Of a stretch of DNA of 64,000 bases, positions 1 to 13,016 are shown one piece after another. Under the pieces are notes generated by a model. The model made no database searches, was not told where the DNA came from, and saw nothing but the letters and a program-made list of their open reading frames with translations. The stretch spans positions 882,287 to 946,286 of the forward strand of contig JADWOT020000009.1 in assembly GCA_036345935.2 (NCBI GenBank), written 5' to 3'. Positions within the stretch are counted from its first letter, which is position 1, and every line of letters begins with the position of its first letter. Position numbers and translations under genes: made by a program. The DNA comes from Taenia hydatigena. Its lineage: Eukaryota; Platyhelminthes; Cestoda; Cyclophyllidea; Taeniidae.

Positions 1-3000
1 TTTATTGTGCCTTCTTCCCCTCCCACGAAATGATATTTTAGTTACATAATCTCCTTGCGTTCACTAAACCGCCAACTGATTGGTCGTTTAGTGTTTTTTC
101 GTTCTCTAACATTCCTTTTACGATAGTGCCTAACGAATGTTCCGAGAACTTTCCCTTTTTGTCATGTTTCCTCGTTTTATAAATCGTGATTTGTGTAAAT
201 GCTGTTGCTCCTTGTCATATGGTCAGTTATGGTTTTGTCAATGCCACACCATCACCTTTCATGGTGTTTTGATTGGCCGGAACAGTTGTCGACATCTTGA
301 CAACTGCTCTCACATGATCGCTTATTGAACCGCCTTCAAAACATGTTACGTTACAGAGTCATTAACTTACTACTGCTCACCAAATGCCCCTCAAGCCGTA
401 AGGCTTTTATCAAGCTGTACATCAGCAACTGTAAAACCGCTTTTGTTTATTTCTCCTAAAATAAGAATTCTCCCAACGGTTCAAAATGATCATAACTCTA
501 TGTGGGCGGTTCTTTTAAATGCTAAACAATGCATAAGGCTGACAATTTTACAAGTTAAAACCCAACTCCTGTTGATACAGGTGACCTTGAAATAACACCC
601 ACAGTAAAACATTTCTCTCCTCGTCATTTAACTGGCCAATTATCAACCAATGGGAAGAGGAGCTCTTTAACCGGCGGCAGTAAAAACTGACCGAGTGAGG
701 CATTTCCACCTGTAGAAAGCATTTGCATTAACCGTTCCTATGGTATACTGTAGGGAGCAGCAACCGCCGTTGCACCCAGCCAGTCACAAAACGGCAATTT
801 CCGTCTCTCTTCTATCAGCTTGTTGTGCTACAAAATGACTTCAATTTTCTATCTCATTTCTACTTTCCACTTGGCATGTTCCATCTGATTATATAATTAG
901 CAGATAGCAAAAGATTCTTTTGTAGGTAAGATATTGGAAGTACGAGGCCTTAGAATGCTTTTCCAATTGAGTCATTAGTATTGGCTTGTTGCCACAATGA
1001 AGAAAAACGAGAGAAAAGAGCTGCAGCACCTTCACACCATCGGGGTAAATTGCATGGAATCGGTGGATCTCAGCCGCCATTGGATACACGATTGCTCTCA
1101 CAGCTATCAGCCCTAGATTTGTAGACTAAAAAGAAAATTTTGGAGACGCAAAACAGCCTACTTTGTGTCATTCATTTTCAAAGTACGCAACACTTTTATG
1201 AACTAAGGGGAAGACATTTCCAGCAATTGTACAATTCTTGAACCTTTCTGCTTGTCAACAGGATGTTGTTTCCCTTTTCGAGAGTGTCATCTTTCTAACG
1301 TTAGAAGATTCACTCTGTTCTCACAATGCCCAGAAGGCGAGATTTGCAGGATTTCCAAGCAGCATGAAACAAGTGCTGTCTCTATCTTCCGCAGAAATGT
1401 GGAGGAGTTAGGCTCGACCGGAACGCCTTGTAATGAATGCAACTTAAAAGTCTCCACAAACGAAAAATTATGGCAAGTAGCTCAGTTGGGAACCGCATCA
1501 CTCCTTCTAGTCGCATACCTATCTTTGAAACCAACCCATTCATAGATATTACAAAATAACCCTTTTGCTCCTAAATTTCAACTTGTGAATTCGCGACATC
1601 ACTTTTAGGTGATTCAAACAAAGAGGTAATTGCAATACGCTCTGTCAAAAATGGCTAATCACAAACTTACTTTGACTTAATTTTTTGACCTCAATAAGGG
1701 TAATAAGAGAGATTCTCGTTAAGAACTTCGAAATTTAAAAGAAAGAAAAGCTTCAAGCCCATCAAACAGTGCCTGTTCTTTTATTTTTGAGAAATCTGTA
1801 CTTATTCTCCACCAAAAAGTATGTGAATCGTCTTAATTTTAGACTGAACCATTTTTTCTTGGTTTGCAGAATTTCATTTTTCTGCGCCTCACCACAGAAT
1901 GTACAACTCATACTACCAATCAGTGAGTTGAGTTTGCATGCCCTTTCCTCATGAAAACAATCTTATCCAACACGTTTTGCTGTTTTGGGGAAAAAATGCA
2001 TTTCACAAATCATTACGAAATACATTAGAGCCAGTTATTGTAATTAGCGCGAAGACCTCCCGACGCCTCATTTGACCTTAGCCAGACTTGACGTTCGAAA
2101 CGTGGAAAAGTTACGGTGACGCACAGTCGACCTCGAATTTCGGTTGACCTTACCCACTTAACCTGAAATGGTCATTTCGCCGGTGGTCATGACGGTTTTT
2201 TTGCATGAAGTTCCCGACATTCGATAGTTAAAATGTCAATCGCGGAACCTAATTTGTTTCAAGAAAAACTTACATGTTATCGTGGTTGCCAAAAGGACAT
2301 GAAAAAGGCTCCTTTGTTCGCCTTTCCAGTCTAAAGAAGTTTTGTTAAAGAACGGAGCGATAAAAAGTAAAGTGCTCAGTAGTTCTATACATACTGCCTA
2401 ATAATTTACATTCAAAACACAATTATCACATTTCGAAAACTTCCCACTGATTAATAAGATTTCAACATCAGCTGTGTTTTAAACAATCAGTTATTCAGTA
2501 TATCCTATGACCTTTCGAGGTGCTAAAGAAGTTTTGGTCGCTCTCTGAAATCGGTTGTAAACAAGCGTAATCTGCTGTTTTGGGAAGAGCGCTACGCAGA
2601 TGTCTTTATTTTTATAAACCGCAAGCAATTTATTAACAAGAATAGCTTGTCAGATTGAAGTGTTGCATTTTCTGTTAGGTGTGGGCCTTTAATTTAACCC
2701 TTTTCAGGGTGGTGCATAGCAGGTGTAGTAGCTTAAAGTGACTTCGTTGGGATGGTCTAGTGGGGTCGTAACCTAAAAGCGTGCAAATCGGTGCTGTGGG
2801 ACTTATACAACTTTCACTTATTTTAGAAATGTATTTTGCTCACAGAAGCTAAGTTATAAGTTCAGTAATTTGCCCAACCCAATGGTTAGCTTGTGCAAAA
2901 AGCCTACAGGGGCCTACGTTAAGTAAAAAAATATATTCGGGAGCCCATAAAGTCACAGAACTTTGCCCATTGTTAATAGTAATTAGCAGTGGTTCTACTC

Positions 3001-3796
3001 CAGAAGGCGTTACTTCCTATTGCATTTTTTCCGCGTTTTTATTCTAAATCATGCTTGTGGAGTCTCTGGATGAGATTTTCCTTCATTACGGTAAAGCGCT
3101 ATTTTGATCGGACGGTTTTGACAATCTTTCAGGTGTCTGAGCAACCAAGACTTTTCGGCCAAAGACTTTTCGACTATAGCGCTCCACTAAGTTATCTCGT
3201 ATGTTTATACACTAACACCTAACGCAAAATTGCATTTTTTGTAAAATTTTGCAATCCATTGTTTTTTCTCAGCGGGTCTCTAGAGTCCACCCAAATTTAT
3301 TCTGTGTTAAATGCGTAGTCGATGGACAATGCCGAGATGATCATAGACCTCATCAGTGCAAAAGGCATTCAGTAATACAGAACTCTTACACCTTCATTGG
3401 TCAAAATGGCTTTGTAAGCATGGTTACTAATCCAGTAGCAAAAGCACTTCACTCAAATTTACGTCGCCGTTGTTCAGTCTCACTTCACTTTCAGACCTCT
3501 AATCGAAAAGTGCCCAATAGCGGAAAGTTCTACAGGAGGGGTTTCCCACTATATTATCAAGTAAATTGAAACATACGAAATTAACCCTAACGCCTGCAAT
3601 GACACTAACCTCGCATGATAAATTGCCTTCCTGATTATCGTGTGACCGCAAATCGGTAGAAAATCGGTTAACAATGCTAGTGAATAAAGCGTCCCGAATA
3701 TGTTTTAAATCAATTAAATTTAGCAGGGTGTTTATTTCTGGAACTCCTTACATTCCAAATAAATTAAGCATTCTGACTAATTTTGCTTGATTTCAG
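1..3796. other. No supported gene; A+T-rich non-coding DNA
   Basis: I see no open frame here with convincing protein character, splice-site support or codon bias. Several frames of 60-106 codons exist on both strands but look like chance. The downstream gene starting at 3797 must have more 5' exons, and some could be hidden here. An acceptor-like pyrimidine tract ending in AG precedes position 3272, but the frame after it is not convincing. Confidence 0.5.
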
Positions 3797-6770
3797 GACA
3801 CTGCAACCGGTGAACGAGATAAAGGAGACAAGGTAGCAAGTTCGATACATGTCCATCTTACAGAAGACTCCGCGGAATCATTGAAAATATTTATAAGAAA
3901 TCTGTAACCTGCATGACAAATTTAAGGATTTTAGAGCCTTAATATTTTCCAAATGTAGGGCGAATTTTTGCATAGACTTATGGGGAACTTCTTGTCTCTT
4001 GAAATGTTCCTTTTAAAATGCAAATTAGATGACGAGAAAAGTTACGGCGGACAACTCTTTTTACTCAATTTTAGAGCTTTTCTTCCGGTAATACACTGCA
4101 GGACAACACTATAACAACCGTAAACCCAGTAAAAAACTTGCTATTGATAAAGATCGGCTCCGAACGAATTTTGAATTGCGAAATACTTGTGCTTCATTTG
4201 CATTTACCAAGGGCTTTATTGGCAAAATTTTCGACGCGGTCGCCTTGGCCTTATGGCATGAAAATACAACTGCTACTTATATTTGCTTAGTAAAAATTGT
4301 TTTTAAGTGACTATTGCTTTGACTTGCAGAGCGTTTCAGAGAATCAGGAGCAATACCGTCAGACCAACGCACCACAGGCGGTGAATCCTGACGACGATGA
4401 AGTGGACTATAGTTTCTCACGTCTGTCAGTTCGAGAACGACGGAAGATGTTTCAGACTGATGAGCCCAGGATCATCTCTCAGTATGGAACTTGTAGGTTC
4501 TTCAATTTGATTGATTTTTCTGGGGGGCCATGCCAGACTTTCAACAAAATGTTATTTCAAAACTGCGTAGGACCAAAGAAAAGCTATTTCCTTAACCAAA
4601 ACAAAGCATAATTTAGTTGAAAATAATGCGTTCCTCAATTTTATTTCGGGTATTTAATGCGCCAGTTGCTCTCAGTGACGACGTTTGGTGAAGAGCAAAT
4701 TTTGAGTCTGTTTCCTAAATTGCAACCTCTTGAGGTCCAAGCGTGCTGGAGAGATGTCATACTCGTCAACGAAAACGGTGGTGTATATGGTTAATTTAAC
4801 ACAGGCGCGCATGGCCAAGTACGGGTAGATGTGTCCGAGTCGAGGTTAATCCACACGATACTACCAAATATGGCCAATCAGTGATCACGAACTAATCCGA
4901 TCTCGTCGGTTGGCAACTATGGCTCCTATCGGTCGTTTATGAACTTGTGACCATTTCGCTGGACTTAGGCATTCTAAATGACGCCCTCAAAGGGAAACAC
5001 AAGCAATGGGGCTTGAGACTGTGCGTGTCACAAAAAATAAGCAGAACAACGAATGAAAACCAATCAATCATTTACTTCGTAGGTAGACGTGGTAATGTCC
5101 TATTACTTTAAATGTATATTTATCAAAGTTTTAAAGAATTAACAAACAAATAACACCCTAAAGACAGCTTAGAGTCAGAAAGGTAAGTCAGTACATTTAA
5201 GCCGTTCTGGCGTCGATCAGCCAGGCAAAGTACGCTCTGCTGTGCTCTGACTGACATTTTTTGTAAGCGCAAAACAAACTTTTGCCGCCTTTAATGAAAA
5301 ATTCTATTCAATTTTTTAAAATACGATGTTGCCCATAAATAACCATGCGTTGGGTATTAGGACTGAAACCATTAGCCCCGATTTGATCCAAACCCCTCTC
5401 CTAAAGCCCGTGTACCAACGATTCGAGCAATTTTTAGTGCCTCGTGGTCCAATGAGTCGAAGCGTTCCCAGATACGACGGGAAGCCAGCTTCGGTGGCTT
5501 CTGTACCCATTCAAGACGTTAATTTTCGTAAAACACCGCTAATGCGTCAATCCTGGGGTGGTCAGAATCAGGCATCACCACGTCGCAATTCAAGCTTCGA
5601 CTTTCGTCCACAAAGCGTCATCTCCTCGCGAGCTGTTGAGCTTCAGTCGGCCCAGAGATCTTCGCTGGTGGAAGTGTGCAAGCTCTTTTCTCAAAACTAG
5701 ATAAGAATTCAATCGATTTTCTCATTTAAGTTTCATCTTTTCAGCCCTACATGCAACTAGCATATTCGCCATCCCGTCAATCGCGTCCAATCTATCGATC
5801 TCCACCGACGATAATTCAAGCTGGTGATCAACAATCACCACAACCGATGACGTATGCATCGCCAACAAGGATTGTACGAAGAATGAGCTTCTCAGCGAGA
5901 ACGATACCGAAAGAACGCGAGACGTCCTCAATGGTTCGTGAAAGTTGGCCATCTACTCAATCACCCATTTCGGCGCAACCTTTACGAGTCAGAGTCTACA
6001 ATAGGTGGGTTGTTTCCTGTGCATTTTTTGTGATCTTAACTGGTAAGTGCTTTATTTGACTGATTATTTTCGCTTTTATATAATAGTGATAGATCGGCTT
6101 CATCGCCTGCCTACTCTCAAACTGCAGCGCAATGGACACAAGCCTCACCTGTCTACCCAGCTTACCCGGCTTATGGACCTCGTCCAGCCAATAGTGCCAC
6201 GCAGGCGAGTTATTCTCCTAGATGTACTTCACTTTTTGTCCAATCGAGGCTTGAGTGCTGATGATGTTTTAGATGTATCGCGTTGTTCAGAGCCCAAGTC
6301 GTGTCTATCCACAAACAATTGCCACGAGTTACAGCTATCCATCACCGCTGCAACAGCAACAACAGCAACAACCGCCAGCACAGATTTACGTGCCCCTTAC
6401 ATCAGTGCATCGTCGCACCGTATCTACGCCTCAGTTTCCCCAGAAATCCATAACGGTTTACCCCACCATGCGCGATCGTCAACTGGTGGAGGCGCCGCGT
6501 CAAGTCTATCAGCAAATGGCCTCCCCACGGGCTTCTCAGCGCTCTGATTGGACGGTACTTCATCCAACCAGAATTACGCCCACTCAGGCTTCAACTAATC
6601 AGTCTCGTCCGTCTCTGTTTGGCCCGTCGGGGCGGTCGAACCAACAGCAACCGCCGCCACCACTGCCACATCAGGGTCGTATAGCGACCCTGCCATCACG
6701 TCCACGACCCAGAGCGGTGAACAGAAAGTCACCGCAGCCGGATGAGGAGAGTGGTGTAACGGAATTTTAG
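3797..6770 (+). CDS. Unrecognised Ser/Pro/Gln-rich protein, 3' part of a multi-exon gene
   Basis: I do not recognise this protein. Six exons join in frame: 3797-3832, 4330-4481, 5361-5673, 5745-6004, 6087-6204 and 6273-6770, giving about 458 residues and ending in TAG. The second exon carries an acidic stretch followed by [14 protein letters not shown], the best-ordered looking segment. The rest is low-complexity: Ser, Pro, Tyr and Arg-rich, with a run of seven Gln coded by CAA/CAG near 6349. The last residues are VTEF, which fits a class I PDZ-binding tail (S/T-x-hydrophobic); whether it is used is inference. Exon 3 could end at 5667 instead of 5673 without frame change. The exon 5 donor appears to be GC rather than GT. 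The first Met is not in view, so the 5' end is missing. A scaffold or junction-associated role would be a guess. Confidence 0.6.
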
Positions 6771-7482
6771 ATGTTTCGAGGCTTCTTCTTTCAACCGCCA
6801 CACTGCCTTCCTTGCCTAGTCCTCCTCTTCTTCCCGTTCGACCCTTTCTCCACTATGCCAGTGTTATCGGTTCTTAAATACTCCGCGTCCTCTTCCTCTT
6901 CCTTCACGTCTTGTCTTTATTTGATCCATAGAAAAACAGAAAATGCTTTGCTAGCTTCCTTTCCGATCCAACATTTCGATAGAGTTGAAGAAGGTGATGA
7001 GAGGATGAAGCTTAAGAATGAAATGGAGACTAGGATGTTTAGCTGGATTTGCGTCCGCTTTGTCGTTTGTTTTTTAGGGGAGGTAAGGGGGGAGTCGGAT
7101 TTGAAATGACAATCCTCCTATCACCCTCTCCTCGCCCCGTGTAAACTGGAAAATTGACGTCTATTCCTCACCCCTCCGTCGATTGCTGCTTTGTTTTACT
7201 GTCAGTACCTTGCACGGAAAGAGAATTTGATTTATTTCCTCTTTTACGTCTCCTACCCTCTCCAATACCTCCCTTGCTCATGCTTTTGTCTGCTAGGAAT
7301 AGAGTGATTATTTTGCAATGGCGCGTTTTGAATGCATTATGTGTAACGTTTGTACAGAGAAGGTACAGATAAACGCATCACACTTAGTTATCAACTTCAG
7401 CTTCCTATCAAACAGAAAAAAAACCACGATGCAAAATTATAGCCTAACAAGAAATCTATTTTTCCAAGCACTCCACTTTTCG

Positions 7483-7488
7483 AATAAA
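7483..7488 (+). promoter_or_regulatory. Possible poly(A) signal of the 3797-6770 gene
   Basis: An AATAAA hexamer lies about 710 bases after the stop codon. It is the first well-placed signal seen downstream on this strand, but the hexamer is common in A+T-rich DNA. Confidence 0.3.
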
Positions 7489-9837
7489 GACGTCTAGACC
7501 TGGTAATTATACATCTTTCTCCCTCTCCTTTCCTTTCTCATTTCGCATGGATTGGTGACTTTCAGCTGGCCGAAGTTAGGGCCTCTCATTCTGAACTATG
7601 GATGAGGATCCACTCAAGATGAAGCCCCATTTCACACCATATTTGTAGAGCTCGCGAATAGAGGAATGTCAGACTTTTTGATCGACTATCGATGAAAGTG
7701 GCCAACAATGCGATGAAAGTACAAGCCGCCAGGAAGGCTGAAGGAATTACACAGTTAAAGATACATTTAAACAACGACCAAGCCTCGCGGTTTACTAAAG
7801 CATGTTGTTTAATCTTTCAACGTAAAAGAATTCACCACCTTATCAGTTTGACAGGTGGGTCGTTGAGTAAGTGCTTCGCTTAACGAATCCATAGTGCATG
7901 TTTTAGGTCCAAATTGATAAACAGACCGCAATATTTGAAGTTGGGCGCAAAGCTTGCCCGTGTTGACCAAAAGGAATCTTAAAAAAGAGCAGCAATATTT
8001 GGAGTACCTAAAGGGAAGAACATGTCCACTTGAATTGAATCAAGTAAAATATAGCAGATCAAAGCTTTCCTCTTGTCAAAAGGTTTAAAGGTTATAATTA
8101 AATGAATTTAGAGAGGCTAAAAATCGTGGGAGCCTTTAAACTCGAGGTACAAACGATATGAGAAATCATGGCTTATTACAATGATGTAAAATAATGCAAG
8201 CTACAATAATTTAACGATTACACGGAGACGAGTTTAAAAACCCAAAAAGTCGTGTTGTTCCAACAATGTGGCTAATAATTATATCATCGAGCGTTAGAAT
8301 TGACCTCTGACCTTTCAAATCGCCTAGACGTACCCAGCGCTTAGTAGCACTGATTTGGGCCGACGATGTCTTTAATTGGGCCGATTTCTGTGTTCCCTGG
8401 TATGTGCTCCAGGCATTGGCTGTGGCCTTCCTCATTTAAGAGTTAAATAACGACATCAGTGCTTTTCGCAAACCTGCAAGACCTTTTATGCTTTTGGCCA
8501 CCATTAAAACAAGTCTAAATTGTAGAGCACCCGTTTTTTTCCAAGTAACTGATTAAATTGGCATTGAGGTAAGAAATTTGCCTGCGAAATATAACCTTCC
8601 TCTATGGTTAACATGCACACTGGACACAGAACGAAGTAAAAGCGTAATGTAAGAATCCCAGGTGGGGCGAGAAGGAGACGGAGGGGGAAGCAGTTGGCTG
8701 CGCTGCGTTCTAACAGTACTCTTTTTGATGGGTAAATTAGTCCCCATATCGAAGGAAATGTTTAGTTAACCACTTGATCTAAGGTCAATTTAGTAACAAC
8801 GGACGGAAAGGCGGATAGGAAGGTACATATCTATGTACAGCCGATATTTAAAGAATTTAAATAGATTGATACGTTGATACGGAATGGGTGGATGGATAAA
8901 CGTCGACAAAGCAACTCCTATAAAGCCGTTTTTACTTGACTCTAACCTGAGACGTAATCCCTCTTCGCATCCCATATTCACTCATCCAACAGAAGCTGCC
9001 AGCCATGTTCCACCTTAAGCTGGGCTGATCTTGGAATTTCATTTCCATGACTGGCTCGTTGACGAAATCAATTTAACTGCCAAAGATTTTGGCTTCAAAG
9101 CAAATTTTCGATTCTCGATGCTTTTGAACTTTGGATCGAAATTGACGTAAATTGACCTACAATCGGTTAATCGTAATTTAGCCTTGGTTGACATCCAGGG
9201 GCTATGATCGATTGGCAAGGCCTCCTGGGGTATTCGCAAAATATTGTCTCGACTGCCACTTCAGACTTCTTCTATACCAATGGAAATAGCTTCTAAGAAG
9301 GGCACATCAATGCCAGTGGGGCGGTTGCGCCGGATGTCACTGCCGGTAGCTGCATCTAAAGACAGAATTTTCTAACAAATTTTACTATTGCCTTATTAAA
9401 ACCGTCTCAATGTAACATAACAATTTCAAAACAAATGTATCGTTTGCACATATTCACTTGTTGCTTGGGTAACTCCTTTTTTTTTACTCCTTGCCTAAGG
9501 TCAAGAGATTTTGGTGTCCAAGCCTCAAAATGAGCAAGCAAATGAAACTACTTTAATGAATTCAAATAATTTTTAATACCCAATCACCACGGCAACACGT
9601 AGTTCAAGAGTCCAGTCAATAACTAGTTTTCATCTAACTTTTGCACCTCTAAAAAGGGTGCTCCAGAGGCATAAACTGCCTCCATAAGAGATTTACCTTT
9701 AATCTTTGTTTATATGAGAAAAAATGCTCGGAAATAGGCCTTTTCTGCTGGTAGTTTTGAAAAATCAGCGATGATTGCACCCTGGGCAATGAGGATGGGA
9801 CATGTTCCAGTGCCTCGACCGCGTCTGAACACCCAAC

Positions 9838-9886
9838 CGGCAGCAGCAGCAGCAGCAGCGGCAGCAGCGGCAGCAGCAGCAGATAT
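9838..9886. repeat. CAG/CGG trinucleotide microsatellite
   Basis: About 16 consecutive trinucleotides, mostly CAG with interspersed CGG, are visible. Read on the minus strand this gives a Cys/Arg run in an otherwise unconvincing frame, so I treat it as a microsatellite rather than a coding repeat. Confidence 0.75.
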
Positions 9887-10612
9887 GCGAGAAGGCGCTC
9901 ATTTTCTCACGGCGATGGACAATTAAAGGGTCGGTCAAGATACCACCCTCCGTAATCACATGATGACACATTCCAGCATAACCGCATATAACAGCCCTAC
10001 TGACGTCTGTAAAGTGCAAACGAAGGTTGCACTTTTGTTTTGCCGAAACAAACATTTCGTGTGGTACTGCCTTAACTTGTGAAGTCCCACATTACATAGC
10101 ACAGGGTGTTCTCCTTTTGAGAAAACTGCTTAAATCCGATCAACTGCCTCAACTAAGAGACTAAAAAAATGTGGAGAAACGGCAAAAGCTTTCCGAGAAC
10201 TAATTTATCGAAATTTATGATGAAATCAGATGTTGTCTCCTCTTCCTCTCCTCGGGGAGGAACAACGTTTTCAAAGCCTTAAGAATGCTCCAAATTTCCA
10301 GCTCGACATCTAAAAAGCTGTACTTAAACAAGCAGGCATTTAAAAGGTCATAATTTTAATTTTTTAATGTCTCGCCATCAAAGCGCTATTGGTTAAAGCA
10401 GTCTAACTGTCCGTTGGCTGGTGAATGATTGTGTAAGTAATGTCGACGTATTTTCGAAAAGGTGAATGCACAAGCCAATCATTTGCCCTCTGTTTTGGCG
10501 CACTCAGAATTCGGCCTTTAGCCTTTAACCTATTAGGTGTCATGCAATGTAAAAGAGCAATTTTAAGGAATGTGATTTGGTACCAGACTGGACTGAAGCA
10601 CAGATAAAAGTA

Positions 10613-10690
10613 GCAGGTACACTTCTACCGGAATCGATCCCAGGTCTGCCGTGCGCCGCACTACCGGTTAAGTGTTGACCCACGAGATTC
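10613..10690 (-). repeat. tRNA-like sequence, possible SINE or tRNA pseudogene
   Basis: On the minus strand this segment holds a B-box-like GGATCGATTCC preceded by a G+C-rich arm resembling a D-arm and anticodon region. No clean 7-bp acceptor stem or full cloverleaf can be drawn by eye. I read it as tRNA-derived rather than a working tRNA gene. Confidence 0.3.
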
Positions 10691-11990
10691 TCATGACCCC
10701 TCTGGATGGGTGGTGCAATTACACCAATTGGGTAGCCCGACCTCCTCACAGCCCGCAGAGCATATGGTCGCACGTGTTTTGCATGGTCTGTTGAGTGAGC
10801 GACTATTGTTAGCTCGTCTATTTATTACCAGAAACGTAGGTCACGACGGCATGCAGTGCGGCTCAGGTGCACATTATAACGACAGGCGCTCAAGATTTTG
10901 AACTGTTGCTGGCAAAGCTACTTCTGATTTTCATGTAAACAGATGAGAGGTCCGTCAAAAGCTATCAATGTGCACGGCTGTTTGAGCGTCTATCGGGGTA
11001 AAAACGACAAGAAATTCAATCACTTGTTTTCCTTCTCACCCAATCATAAATTTACTCCACATTTACCTACCTCTATACGTCTGTTTATCTCGCCATCAAC
11101 CTCCACTCACCCATCTATTCATTAATCCATCCCTCTAACCTACCAAAATTAACAACTTATTAGTTGTTTCCAACGCTGGAAAGACCATCCTCAACATCTT
11201 CAAACAATATGACAGCAGAATCAAAAGGTCGGTTATCTAGATCTGCACGGTGCTTACTTTCAATGCATCTATAGTTAGCGCTGAAGCGTCTACGAATTTG
11301 AAAAGCGAATAAATTTAATGTGAAAACAGGCAATCTCAAACCACACCTATAGATTTTAATCGACAAATTCCGGTAGGAGACGAGAGCATTTTAGTGGCTG
11401 GTAACACAAAAAGACGTACCATATAGACAGACTGACTTTTATCCAATGGATGTAATTTACTGGCTTCCAAGTGTTCCACCAAATCATTGAAATGTTTCAA
11501 ATAAAAAGAAGAATGATGTTTTGTGGGCACTTGATGGCATCAACTACAGATTGAATAAAGTTGATAAATTTCCACGGAACAACGGAACCCTACATGACCA
11601 AAAGAATTACCGCCCTGCCAATGAAAGGGACAATGACGTAACAGGTTCTGTTAATGAGAAGAAAATGAGTCCAATCCGTCAAAAAATCTCACCACTTAGG
11701 CACGAAGATGATTAACCTGGCATTTGAATGAGTTGATAGAACAGAGAGGGTTAAGGCTATCGGTTCAGCGACAGCGCTAGGGTAAGACAATTTTGAGGGA
11801 GAATGCATGATGAAAAATAGAGATGTTAAAGCAATAGAGATTCTTAGACTTTGATTAAATTTTCGGGAGACACAGAGTGAATAGATTATATTTAACCGAA
11901 GGATTTATTGCTGATTAACGGTGACAAAAGTCTACAAAAAGGCGGCAAAATTTAAAAAGTTTGATCTGTTAAACTAGGTGAATTAGAATT

Positions 11991-13016
11991 TCAATAAAGC
12001 ACTTCGGCTGTATCGATTGATTCTAGCACCAACTGTGTGGATGACAATCGTATTACGCCAACCGAGGTCGATCCTTATTGCCCTTTCAAACCAGCCTCAA
12101 TCGCCTGTCACCTTTGGCCTTCACGTCTCTCCCTTCGCCCTCTCCTCATAAGAAATGGAAACAATGCATCACTGACAGCAGTTGACTAGACATCGTTCCT
12201 CTTTCACATGGAGGCTAGTGAAGAATGAAACTTCATTTTGACACGCGTGCCTCACACAACGATGGAGGGCAGGTGAGGGAGGTGAGGTGGGCCTAAAGCA
12301 ACGATGCATCGGAGGGAAGGGAATGCAGCCAGCCACCTTGGATCATCGCACCTCCTCCAATTGACGACATTCAATTCACGTGCAAACACACACACCAATG
12401 GAGGTGGTGGGATTGTGGCATTTCAATGTTTGCATCATCCGACGTAGTATCCTCCACTCCCTTGAACATTCAACACAAACATGCCAGATCAAGCGACCGG
12501 TCAAAGCAACGCCACTCACCTTGAAACAACTGACAAACAACAAGCTTATGTGCTTCCCTTTCTCGAAATCGGATCATCCTACTACCAGGAAGCACGCCTC
12601 GGACATTCGCTTCGCCTTCGATGCCACAGCCTAGGAGGAAGAGGCCTTTCCTACTCTTGCCTTCAGTAAAGCTATGCAGTTCAGCATGCTGGCTCTTCAT
12701 CACGCTTTCTATGAAATCCACACACAGAAACCCTGTGTGTGACAGCACATCTTATACATGCACTCTCAAGGGTGGCCTTTTAAGGTTTAAAAAGGAGCAA
12801 GAAATGTGGGAATTTGTGCATTCAGTAGTGTGTCACTCAATCTCCACTCTAATCATGGCGAAAAATAGAAGAGGCTTAGCATCGCCAAAGTGGTGAAGGA
12901 TTTACCAAGTGACCTGACCGACTTGACATGCCGTGACTCACGCAAGCCATTTGCTGTAGCTTGGAGGGTTCAGGCAACCGCACACCTCACAAGGCGTCCG
13001 TCCATACGTGACGATA
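11991..13016 (+). repeat. Left arm of 1,026-bp near-perfect inverted repeat
   Basis: This segment matches the reverse complement of 15702-16727 over its full 1,026 bases. The only mismatch I found is at 12684 against 16034. Both ends of the match are sharp: flanking sequence differs immediately outside. Frames of 62-92 codons in the arm are copied in the other arm but resemble no known protein. I see no target-site duplication and no LTR-like direct repeats at the unit ends, so its class is open. Confidence 0.95.

Larger units (their letters stand above)
6771..11990. other. Putative 3' UTR then gene-free DNA with simple repeats
   Basis: After a likely 3' UTR to about 7500 I see no gene. The stretch holds a CAG/CGG trinucleotide tract near 9838-9886, a tRNA-like sequence on the minus strand near 10613-10690, and imperfect ATCC/TCCA-type tetranucleotide runs near 11060-11150. 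Short frames on both strands do not look coding. Confidence 0.5.

Noticed and set aside
1469..1535. tRNA-like A-box (TAGCTCAGTTGGG) on the plus strand
   Set aside because: No B-box and no acceptor stem follow at the right distance.
3249..3569. 106-codon frame after an acceptor-like tract, as an upstream exon of the 3797-6770 gene
   Set aside because: No donor in a compatible phase and no composition match to the later exons.
6047..6547. 166-codon plus-strand frame overlapping the 3' gene
   Set aside because: It is a shifted reading of the exons at 6087-6204 and 6273-6770 and includes an intron.
12380..12748. Overlapping frames of 62-92 codons in the inverted-repeat arm, all mirrored in the other arm
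   Set aside because: They are identical only because the DNA is duplicated; none resembles a known protein and they overlap on both strands.
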